NCBI GenBank assembly: GCA_028752905.1
Contig: JAQNBH010000009.1
Location: 44,016,228-44,080,227, forward strand
Length of the DNA stretch: 64,000 bases
Origin: Cladorhizidae sp. MBARI D1340-BT2
Lineage: Eukaryota; Porifera; Demospongiae; Poecilosclerida; Cladorhizidae
Direction of reading: 5' to 3'
Part shown: in pieces, positions 55,901 through 64,000 of the stretch
Position numbering within the stretch: position 1 is the first letter of the stretch
Layout of the letters: each line of letters starts with the position of its first letter
Notes under the pieces: generated by a model
Told to the model about the DNA's origin: nothing
The model's input: only the letters and a program-made list of their open reading frames with translations
The model's database searches: none
Translations under genes and position numbers: made by a program

Positions 55901-57595
55901 GTGACTTGCATGGAGATACATAGTGTCTGATGTTAGTTACATGCATGCTAGTGGCTTGCATGGAGATACATAGTGTCTGATGTTAGTTACATGCATGCTA
56001 GTGGCTTGCATGGAGATATATAGTGTCTGATGTTAGCTACATGCATGCTAGTGACTTGCATGGAGATACATAGTGTCTGATGTTAGTTACATGCATGCTA
56101 GTGACTTGCATGGAGATACATAGTGTCTGATGTTAGCTACGTACATGCATGCTAGTGACTTGCATGGATATAATGACTGGTCTGGTTTACAGTTGAAGTA
56201 CTAGTCACTGCATTAACCCCCTCTCTGTTAATTATTAATATGGTAAAGGGTCATCACCTGTTCCCTTCCACGAGATCAATCAATTCGTCAGCAGTGGCAT
56301 CACAGCGCAATGTAATATCAGCGTTGTGCACCCTGTACTCTGCTAGAATACTCCTGACACTAGCGATGTCAAGGGTCGACTGCGATACAGCAAGTGTGAG
56401 GTTAACCCCTCCTTTGTCCTTGCGCTTGTAAGAAATATTGGGTGGAGATTTATTGAGACGGATTCCAAAGCCTTCTAGTTCCTTCTCTAGGATCCTCTTG
56501 TGTTCCAACGGTTTGAGGACGTCCAAGATCATGAATATCAGGACACACGTACGAGCCACCGCAATCACCTGTCGACCACGTCCCTTTCCATCCCTGGCAC
56601 CCTCAATAATACCCGGCAGGTCCAGCAGCTGCAATGTATAATCAAGTGTGGTCATGTTGTTATTATTGTTGTTGTTTACCTGTATCTTGGCCCCCTTGTA
56701 GCGTATGACTCCAGGAACGGTGGTGAGTGTAGTAAATTCATAGGCAGCCACTTCGGAATACACACCAGCCAAGTTGGTCAGGAGAGTGGACTTGCCCACG
56801 GAAGGAAAGCCTGCAGCCAACACCATGATACCACAAAAGCCTTGGCAATAAGGGAACCAACAGAGCTACAGTAATCTAATGTTGTGCGAGACTACGACAG
56901 CATGAGGTGGAGTGCTTGTAGCTTGTGCACTAACAAGAAGCACATGAAATACTCGGGAAAATCTCATTCAATTTCAACAAAATATCGAGCAGTCCACCAT
57001 TCTTTGGGAAATGGGGGCAACAGCTAGCACCCCCAATTAAGAAGGGAACGTGTATAATGTTGACTAAGCATCATACTTCACTACACACAAAATGTCTAAT
57101 GCTGTCCTCGATTCAAACGGTACCAGAACAGTGTTTAGAGAGACCCCTACTGTAATGCTGTCTAGTTAAACCTAGCTGTGTAGCTAGTCCCTTACCCACA
57201 AAGCCAACTCTAGCGTCCCCAGTCTTGGCAACATCAAACCCCTCCCCTGTACCCCCGCCCCCTCCCTTAGGGGTAATTAACTCTCGCCTGAGCTTGGCCA
57301 GCCGAGCTTTCAGCACCCCCAGATGAGAGGCTGTGGCTTTGTTTCGCTGAGTGCGAGCCATCTGTTCACAGGCAAACAAGAACAATGGAGTAAGCATATA
57401 GAAGCTCAATACACGCACACACACTATCTTTAGTATATAGAGGCCACCCATACACAGAATATTTTGTATGGAGGTTACAGTATCTTCCATTATACAGCGG
57501 GGGCATGCAACCCAACACACAGTATGTTAGCTATGTCACATGCACTCTATAACCTCGGCTTCTATTTCTGATATTCTTTCAAGTATTGTAGGCAT
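49927..57595 (-). CDS. DRG1: DRG1, developmentally regulated GTP-binding protein, complete
   Basis: Seven exons, all GT-AG and phase-consistent, give 366 residues (human 367): 57554-57595, 57196-57361, 56680-56810, 56258-56628, 51601-51768, 50131-50253, 49927-50026. Exon 1 is only 42 nt ([14 protein letters not shown]) and continues into [16 protein letters not shown]1 GFPSVGKST (70-78) is assembled across exons 2 and 3; G3 DLPGII begins at 116; G4 NKID is 247-250. The basic N-terminal helix and [20 protein letters not shown] are as in DRG1, not DRG2. The C-terminal TGS domain (from about 293) starts [14 protein letters not shown] and ends [12 protein letters not shown]1 is a potassium-stimulated cytosolic GTPase of the OBG/TRAFAC class, stabilised by DFRP1 and associated with ribosomes and microtubules. 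Intron 4 (4.5 kb) is almost wholly a 50-bp minisatellite. No canonical poly-A signal is visible downstream. Confidence 0.97.
50325..50460. repeat. 27-bp minisatellite, about 5 copies
   Basis: Unit contains gaaggggacaccacctccag; DRG1 intron 5, about 70 bp upstream (in gene sense) of the exon 6 acceptor. Confidence 0.93.
50560..51078. repeat. 24/27-bp minisatellite, about 20 copies
   Basis: Unit contains gtccagcccaccatggaaca then cctgtgg, with a 3-bp-shorter version lacking GTG. Both lengths are multiples of three, hence open frames on both strands. DRG1 intron 5. Confidence 0.97.
51079..51600. other. DRG1 intron 5, 5' part
   Basis: Unique intron sequence with two small tandem blocks: accaactgcctcatcagg words at 51335-51420, and ttggtactggt words at 51510-51595 next to the exon 5 donor. 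No gene supported. Confidence 0.6.
51835..56170. repeat. 50-bp minisatellite, about 86 copies, 4.3 kb
   Basis: Unit contains tagtgacttgcatggagata, then catagtgtctgatgttagtt and acatgcatgc. Length is almost invariant, with very few indels (53103, 54150, 54190, 56135), and variant letters (tagct/tagtt, ccagt/ctagt, gtggc, atata) are scattered. It fills DRG1 intron 4. There are no unique spacers between units, so it is not a CRISPR-type array. Confidence 0.98.
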
Positions 57596-57768
57596 CTTCG
57601 TCCCGCTCGGTGCTTAGTGAGACCTGTTCAGAGGTGTGCTCATAATTCTAGAAACCCTTTACCGTCTTCATTTAGCCCATGCCCATACTGTTTTTACCAA
57701 ACGTCGTTTATGATCAGCATACGCGCGGGACGACCCTTTCCCCTGTTAGCCTAATCTTTAAGGTAGCA
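57596..57768. promoter_or_regulatory. Shared divergent promoter of DRG1 and ANKRD13
   Basis: The two start codons are only 173 bp apart on opposite strands. The interval contains CpG words (cgcgcgggacg, cgtcgtttat) and a palindromic TTCTAGAA at about 57647-57654 that fits a heat-shock element core. No clear TATA box. Confidence 0.7.
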
Positions 57769-60700
57769 ATGAGTGTCAATGGCGGTGTGAGTGAGGATGA
57801 TATACGTCAGAAATGGCCACTGCATTGGATGGTCTGGAAAGACGACCATAAAGCGCTGGATAGGACACTCAAGTGCAACCAGCAGGTGAGTGAACTTCAG
57901 TCTGGTAGGTCGGGAATTACCACCACCTAGATAGATATAACACTGCACTGTGTGTTTAGAGTGAGCTGGAGCTGATAGACCCTAGAGGGAGGACACCCCT
58001 GCACCTGGCTGTGTCTCTGGGAGGAGTGGTATGTGCTGAAATTCTCCTCACACATGGGGCTGACACAATGGCTGAGAACAGACACCATTGGACAGGTGAG
58101 TGAAATACTGTGCTTGGGCCTGTCCTAGCTCTATCCTTAAAGGAATAAGGAATATCATGGAGGCAGTGGTGCATGTGTAGTGTGCATGTGTGCACCTCGA
58201 ACCTCTCCTAGCTCTAGCCTAGGAATAAAGAATATCATGGAGGCAGTGGTGCATGTGTAGTGTGCATGTGTGCACCTCGTACCTCTCCTAGCTCTAGCCT
58301 TAAGGAATAAGGAATATCATGGAGGCAGTGGTGCTTGTGTAGTGTGCATGTGTGCACCTCTTACCTCTCCTAGCTCTAGCCTAGGAATAAAGAATATCAT
58401 GGAGGCAGTGGTGCTTGTGTAGTGTGCATGTGTGCACCTCTTACCTGTCCTAGCTGTAGGAATAAAGAATATCATGGAGGCAATGGTGCATGTGTAGTGT
58501 GCATGTGTGCACCTCGTACCTCTCCTAGCTCTAGCCTAGGAATAAAGAATATCATGGAGGCAGTGGTGTTTGTGTAGTGTGCATGTGTGCACCTCTTACC
58601 TCTCCTAGCTCTAGCCTAGGAATAAAGAATATCATGGAGGCAGTGGTGCTTGTGTAGTGTGCATGTGTGCACCTCTTACCTGTCCTAGCTCTAGGAATAA
58701 AGAATATCATGGAGGCAATGGTGCATGTGTAGTGTGCATGTGTGCACCTCGTACCTCTCCTAGCTCTAGCCTTAAAGGAATAAAGAATATCATGGAGGCA
58801 GTGGTGCTTGTGTAGTGTGCATGTCATTGTGTGTACCGCACACATGCACCAACACTTCACCGACATATGGATGCGTGCATCGTGCACAAGGTGCTAACAG
58901 ACTTGCATGCACGCATACTGCACATGCATATTCCTCTGCAGCGATTCTTTGGCATTTTGTGCAATTCACAAGTCATCTGCAGAGGAACTCCTCACTAGAC
59001 CACACAGACAAACACTGTACATGCACAATCTCGCTGCTGTACGACAGACACATTCCTACGTGTGTGCCTGCGTGCTGAACACGCCCACAATAACAACCCC
59101 CTCTCTTCCTCTAGTTCTGCATGAAGCAGTGTGCACTGGTCGTCCAGACCTGATAGGGTTGGTACTGAGCTACCGTGACCAGCAGCTGGACCACGCTAGG
59201 GCCAGGGACATCCCTGTCATGCTTGAGAAGCTCAGCAACGCACCCGACTATTACATTGAAATGAAGTGGGAGTTTCACTCCTGGATACCGTTTGTCTCCA
59301 GGTTGTGTCCCAGCGACACCTGCAAGATATGGAAGAAAGGTGCTGGACTGTGTGATCTGGGTTTGTGTGATAATGGTCGCATAACTGTTTTTAATGATGC
59401 GGGATTTGCATGTGCATTTTTTTGGACGTTGTCATAGGAACAACTGTTCGTGTGGACACCTCACTGGTCGGGTTTGAGCGGATGAGTTGGCAGAGAGGCC
59501 ACCAGACACTCATCTTTCAAGCAACCCGTGAGTTCTGTCATGTCCCTCCCTCCAGCTATAAGTACTAGGTCCACTATCCTAACACAATTTGAACTCTGAG
59601 TCATCATCTACTTATCTCCCATCCATTTTTTGCCTCTAGCCTTTGCCGTAGTTTTATGGCCTCTCCTCATTCTGCCTCTTCTCATTCTGGTCTTTATCCT
59701 GTACGTACATACTCTAGCCCTGCCCCTCAATAGTATGCCTCTAAAAATTGAGTATAAATGTTGTCATGTACTTACCCACTGTGTACCTCCTCTTGCACTT
59801 CTGCAGCTTCTGGTCACCGTGTGTGTGACATCAACCATGGAGAAAAGACCGTCTGGCAGAAGGAATTTAAAATCACAGAGTATGTGACCTTTTAACGAAC
59901 TCTCAGTTGACATACATGTAGTAGAATATATAATGACTCTCAATGATCAGCTTAAAATTTAGTGATCGACATTTCAGCCAGAGCATCTAGTTGAAGGCCA
60001 GAGCATCTAGCTGAAGACCAGAGCATCTAGCTGAAGGCCAGAGCATCTAGCTGAAGCCAGAGCATCTAGATAAAGGCCAGAGCATCTAGCTGAAGGCCAG
60101 AGCATCTAGCTGAAGGCCAGAGCATCTAGTTGAAGGCCAGAGCATCTAGTTGAAGGTCAGAGCATCTAGCTGAAGGCCAGAGCATCTAGCTGAAGGTCAG
60201 AGCATCTAGCTGAAGGCCAGAGCATCTAGTTGAAGGCCAGAGCATCTAGCTGAAGGCCAGAGCATCTAGCTGAAGGCCAGAGCATCTAGATAAAGGTCAG
60301 AGCATCTAGCTGAAGGCCAGAGCATCTAGATGAAGGTCAGAGCATCTAGCTGAAGGCCAGAGCATCTAGCTGAAGGCCAGAGCATCTCACTGAAGGCTAG
60401 AGCATCTAGCTGAAGGCCAGAGCATCTAGATAAAGGTCAGAGCATCTAGCTGAAGGCCAGAGCATCTAGCTGAAGGCCAGAGCATCTAGTTGAAGGTCAG
60501 AGCATCTAGCTGAAGGCCAGAGCACCTAGCTGAAGGCCAGAGCACCTAGCTGAAGGCCAGAGCATGTAGCTGAAGGCCAGAATGTCTAGCTGAAGGCCAG
60601 AGCATCTAGCTGAAGGCCAGAGCGTCTAGCTGAAGGCCAGAGCATGTAGCTGAAGGCCAGAGCGTCTAGCTGAAGGCCAGAGCATCTAGCTGAAGGTCAG

Positions 60701-63150
60701 AGCATCTAGTTGAAGGCCAGAGCATGTAGCTGAAGGCCAGAGCATGTAGCTGAAGGCCAGAGCGTCTAGCTGAAGGCCAGAGCATGTAGCTGAAGGCCAG
60801 AGCATGTAGCTGAAGGCCAGAGCGTCTAGCTGAAGGTCAGAGCATCTAGTTGAAGGCCAGAGCATGTAGCTGAAGGCCAGAGCATGTAGCTGAAGGCCAG
60901 AATGTCTAGCTGAAGGCCAGAGCGTCTAGCTGAAGGCCAGAGCATGTAGCTGAAGGCCAGAATGTCTAGCTGAAGGCCAGAGCATGTAGCTGAAGTGCCC
61001 TAGCCCTAGCCCTAGCCCTAGCCCTAAAGGAAGCTGAAGGCCAGAGCATCTGGCCTTCTAGAATGTCTAGCTGAAGGCCAGAGCATGTAGCTGAAGGCCA
61101 GAATGTCTAGCTGAAGGCCAGAGCATGTAGCTGAAGGCCAAATGTCTAGCTGAAGGCCAGAGCATCTAGCTGAAGGCCAGAGCATCTAGCTGAAGGCCAG
61201 AATGTCTAGCTGAAGGCCAGAGCATCTAGCTGAAGGCCAGAGCATGTAGCTGAAGGCCAGAATGTCTAGCTGAAGGCCAGAGCATGTAGCTGAAGGCCAG
61301 AATGTCTAGCTGAAGGCCAGAGCATCTAGCTGAATTATTATATTTGCAGCATGTCATGTGACTCTCATATAACCTATTTTGTCTCATGTATTATTTGAGA
61401 CTGTAATATCTCACACGTGTCTCACCAGAGCTACTTAAATTGTGCATTCGTCTCATTTATCACATGACCATCACATGACTTCCTCATACTTGTAGGCGTG
61501 ACCCAGTACAGACTCTGATGAGCCGCGAGATGGGTGTGTTTCAGCGGATGAGTACACCTGTGAATACCACCTACCTCAACACAAACACCATTGCCTTTCA
61601 GAGGTTAGGTGAACTCAAGGGGATGTCATGTGATATGGTGGTGCACTCAAGGTGATGTCATGTGATGTGGTGGTGAACTCAAGGTGATGTCATGTGACAT
61701 AGTGGTGAGCTCATGTGCAATGTTGTGATACGGTGGTGAGCTCATATGTAATGTCATGCGGTGGTGACTTCATGTGCAACTTTATGTGTGGTGGTGAACT
61801 CAGGTGCAATATCATGTGATATGGTAGTGAGATCATATGCAATGTCATGTGATATGGTAGTGGGCTTGTGGTGTGGTGATGAACTCGTGTGCAAGCTGGG
61901 TTGTAAGTTTTGGATGGGGGCAGAAAACATCTGGTGAAAACTATTCTGTCCAAAGCATGTTTGTAAAAGGGGGAAAATCCAGGGAAAACTCAAAAGGTCT
62001 TACTGAAACCTGTTTAAATCACCATCAATTCTCAAAGATAATTAACATGCTTACCTCGAGAGCTTTGTGTGTGTGTGTGTGGGGGGGGGGGGGGGAAGGG
62101 TGGAGGGAGGGGCTGGTGATGGAGCTGAGCATTTGAGTTTCGCTGCAATACATAATTAAAGACTGAAAACTATTGCAGCTGACATACCCATTTGTTGATT
62201 TAGACATGGCTGAAAGCTTGGGTGAAGGGAGACGGACACTCATATAGAGCATGATTGGTGTGCTTACGAGCAATGTATTACTGTTCGGACATTTGTCTCC
62301 CATATCACGAAGTGCACATCTTCCTGAAGCCATTTGCCTAAGCATCACATACCAATCACCCTGTACAACCAGCATCAATATGTGCTCATGTCAATGCCTT
62401 GTAATAGCATCAAGGAAGTTCTCCACCCATCCCATCCAAAACTCAACCCTGTGTGCAAGTCTTGTGATGTGGTGATAAACCCATGTGCAAGGCATGTGAT
62501 GAGATGGTGACTCATGTAATATAGTGAACTCGGGTGCAATGTTATGTGATGTGGTAATCTCGTGTGCTGGAGCTGAGCATTTGAGTTTCGCTGCAATACA
62601 TAATTAAAGACTGAAAACTATTGCAGCTGACATACCCATTTGTTGATTTAGACATGGCTGAAAGCTTGGGTGAAGGGAGACGGACACTCATATAGAGCAT
62701 GATTGGTGTGCTTACGAGCAATGTATTACTGTTCGGACATTTGTCTCCCATATCACGAAGTGCACATCTTCCTGAAGCCATTTGCCTAAGCATCACATAC
62801 CAATCACCCTGTACAACCAGCATCAATATGTGCTCATGTCAATGCCTTGTAATAGCATCAAGGAAGTTCTCCACCCATCCCATCCAAAACTCAACCCTGT
62901 GTGCAAGTCTTGTGATGTGGTGATAAACCCATGTGCAAGGCATGTGATGAGATGGTGACTCATGTAATATAGTGAACTCGGGTGCAATGTTATGTGATGT
63001 GGTAATCTCGTGTGCAAGGCATGTGATGTTGTGGTGAACTCATGTGCAAGTCATGTGACATTGTGATGTAATGTTTACTACAGGCAGAAGAGTGGTATCT
63101 GGGGCTTCAGGACGGACAGGACTGATGACATTAATGGCTATAAAGCCAAG
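57769..63150 (+). CDS. ANKRD13: ANKRD13-family ankyrin protein, 3' end outside window
   Basis: Seven exons with matching phases (816 nt, 272 codons): 57769-57885, 57960-58095, 59115-59339, 59438-59527, 59807-59879, 61496-61603, 63084-63150. N-terminal ankyrin repeats: PLHWMVWKDDHKALDRTL, then LIDPRGRTPLHLAVSLGG, then ENRHHWTVLHEAVCTGRPDL. The ANKRD13 core domain follows: YYIEMKWEFHSWIPFVSRLC, CKIWKKG, RVDTSLVGFERMSW, STPVNTTYLNTNTIAFQR and SGIWGFRTDR...INGYKAK. Vertebrate ANKRD13A/B/D bind K63-linked ubiquitin chains through C-terminal ubiquitin-interacting motifs and act in endocytic sorting; that part would lie right of the window, so the A/B/C/D paralogue cannot be named. Introns 2, 5 and 6 contain a minisatellite, a 20-bp satellite and a 448-bp duplication. 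The next exon is beyond 63150, perhaps in the terminal repeat. Confidence 0.93.
58115..58830. repeat. Minisatellite of about 80-90 bp, 8 copies
   Basis: Unit contains tagtgtgcatgtgtgcacct, preceded by aatatcatggaggcagtggt. The 3' part of the unit (cctagctctagcct) varies in length. It begins about 20 bp after the donor of ANKRD13 exon 2. Confidence 0.95.
59893..59990. mobile_element. Fold-back MITE-like element, left part (copy 4)
   Basis: cgaactctcagttgacatac, then tgatcagcttaaaatttagt and cgacatttcagcc, align with copy 2 (gaactttcagttgacataat, atcaacttgaaatttactct, gacgtttcgg). The right part is replaced by the 20-bp satellite that follows directly. ANKRD13 intron 5. Confidence 0.6.
59985..61335. 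repeat. 20-bp satellite, about 66 copies
   Basis: Unit agcatctagctgaaggccag with gtct, atgtct, ttga and ataa variants; regular 20-bp phasing. It is interrupted at 61000-61060 by a CCCTAG run and a small rearrangement. The unit resembles the centre of fold-back copy 1 (ctagtgaaggctaggcatct). ANKRD13 intron 5. Confidence 0.97.
61003..61026. repeat. (CCCTAG)n telomere-like block inside the 20-bp satellite
   Basis: Four hexamers, ending in a CCCTAA, interrupt the satellite. This is the third such block in the window. Confidence 0.9.
61605..61875. repeat. Degenerate tandem repeat of about 30-40 bp
   Basis: Loose copies with gatgtcatgtgatatggtgg and gtgaactca; the same words return at 62460-62565, 62910-63010 and 63015-63060, so the 448-bp duplication lies inside this older array. 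ANKRD13 intron 6. Confidence 0.8.
62120..63015. repeat. 448-bp perfect-looking tandem duplication
   Basis: 62120-62567 and 62568-63015 appear identical base for base on reading, including a 74-codon plus-strand frame that occurs in both at an offset of exactly 448. The minus-strand frame (GDWYVMLRQMASGRCALRD) looks protein-like, but I do not recognise it. ANKRD13 intron 6. Confidence 0.93.
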
Positions 63151-63534
63151 GTGAGGAGGATGGGTCGTGTTCTACATGCCATGCAGTGGGCTATTGAATT
63201 ATTCATGAGGAACATCCACACACAAAAATTGGTATATGCATACCTGTGTATCGTATTGTGCCTTGGCAGATAGAGCCTCAGAGCCTGGGCTAGCTTCACT
63301 CCCCGCACCACCTTAACAGTGTTGTCCATCAGTGTGTGTGTGTGTGTGTGTGTGTGAGTGTGCGTGCATGTGTGTGCTAGCTTCACTCCCCACATTGTGT
63401 GCAGTGTGTATTGTGGGCAGTGTGTGTATTGTGTGCAGTGTGTATTGTGTGCAGGCCTTGCTCTGAGGATTTTTAATTTTCCCCTCTTTCTGGCTTTTAT
63501 GTCACTGCAAAGAATCTTCATGGAATCTAGCAGC

Positions 63535-63823
63535 CCTCTCAAAGGCTGACAAGTCCTTTAGCCCTCTCAATCTAGCGGGTTTAGGTGATCTCAATGGCTG
63601 ACAAGTCCTTTACCTATCAATCTAGCAGGCTTAGGTGATCTCAATGGCTGACAAGTCCTTTAACCCTCTCAATCTAGTGGGCTTAGGTGATCTCAATGGC
63701 TGACAAGTCCTTTACCTATCCATCTAGCAGGCTTCAATGGCTGACAAGTCCTTTAATCCTCTCAATCTAGCGGGCTTAGGTGATCTCAATGGCTGACAAG
63801 TCCTTTAACCCTCTCAATCTAGC
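63535..63823. repeat. 52-bp minisatellite, about 5 copies
   Basis: Unit contains ctgacaagtcctttaaccct, then ctcaatctagcgggcttagg and tgatctcaatgg; one unit is shortened near 63735. Confidence 0.94.
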
Positions 63824-64000
63824 AGGTTGAGGGGGTGGAGACTGAAGGTTGTAGACCACTCCTGACCTGGTCAAGGTTGAGGGGGTGGAGACTGAAGGTT
63901 GTGGACCACTCCTGACCTGGTCAAGGTTGAGGGGGTGGAGACTGAAGGTTGTAGACCACTCCTGACCTGGTCAAGGTTGAGGGGGTGGAGACTGAAGGTT
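63824..64000. repeat. 50-bp minisatellite running off the right edge
   Basis: Unit contains ttgagggggtggagactgaa then ggttgtagaccactcctgac. It starts after tctagcag, which could be a 3' splice site, so the first unit might begin the next ANKRD13 exon. This cannot be decided without the sequence to the right. Confidence 0.93.

Noticed and set aside
51835..56170. CRISPR-like regular array
   Set aside because: Units are directly adjacent with no unique spacers, in a eukaryotic intron; ordinary minisatellite.

Overview
Eukaryotic genomic DNA from an invertebrate-grade animal. Five of the six protein genes are split by introns with conserved GT-AG junctions, most introns are short unless a tandem array has grown inside them, and the proteins are animal-type (SHPRH, LDLRAP1/ARH, TTC23, MRM1, DRG1, ANKRD13). 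Gene density, the style of the retroelement tails and the lack of vertebrate repeats suggest an early-branching metazoan, possibly a demosponge. That placement is inference, not proof.

Layout. 1129-16997 (-): SHPRH-type SNF2 helicase/E3 ligase; the RING and second helicase lobe lie beyond the left edge. 17.4-26.7 kb: a gene-poor block of broken non-LTR retrotransposon copies, often in inverted pairs, with small fold-back elements and two long minisatellites. 26954-27871 (+): intronless LDLRAP1/ARH-like clathrin adaptor. 28.1-30.6 kb: a 36-bp minisatellite. 30733-38147 (-): TTC23-like TPR protein, 11 coding exons, every junction phase-consistent. 38454-49382 (+): MRM1 mitochondrial 2'-O-ribose rRNA methyltransferase, head-to-head with TTC23. 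49927-57595 (-): complete seven-exon DRG1 GTPase, convergent with MRM1. 57769 to the right edge (+): ANKRD13 ankyrin protein, head-to-head with DRG1 (173 bp between start codons); its ubiquitin-interacting C-terminus is outside the window.

The genes do not form one pathway; they are housekeeping or trafficking functions (replication-fork ubiquitination, LDL-receptor-type endocytosis, a ciliary TPR protein, mitochondrial ribosome maturation, translation-linked GTPase, ubiquitin-dependent endocytosis).

The dominant feature is tandem repetition: by eye roughly 40% of the window is minisatellite, and nearly every long intron carries its own unrelated array. Two arrays in TTC23 have a repeat unit that includes the splice junction itself, one the 5' splice site of exon 9 and one the 3' splice site of exon 7, giving dozens of copied splice-site sequences. 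Other arrays appear to have grown out of mobile elements.
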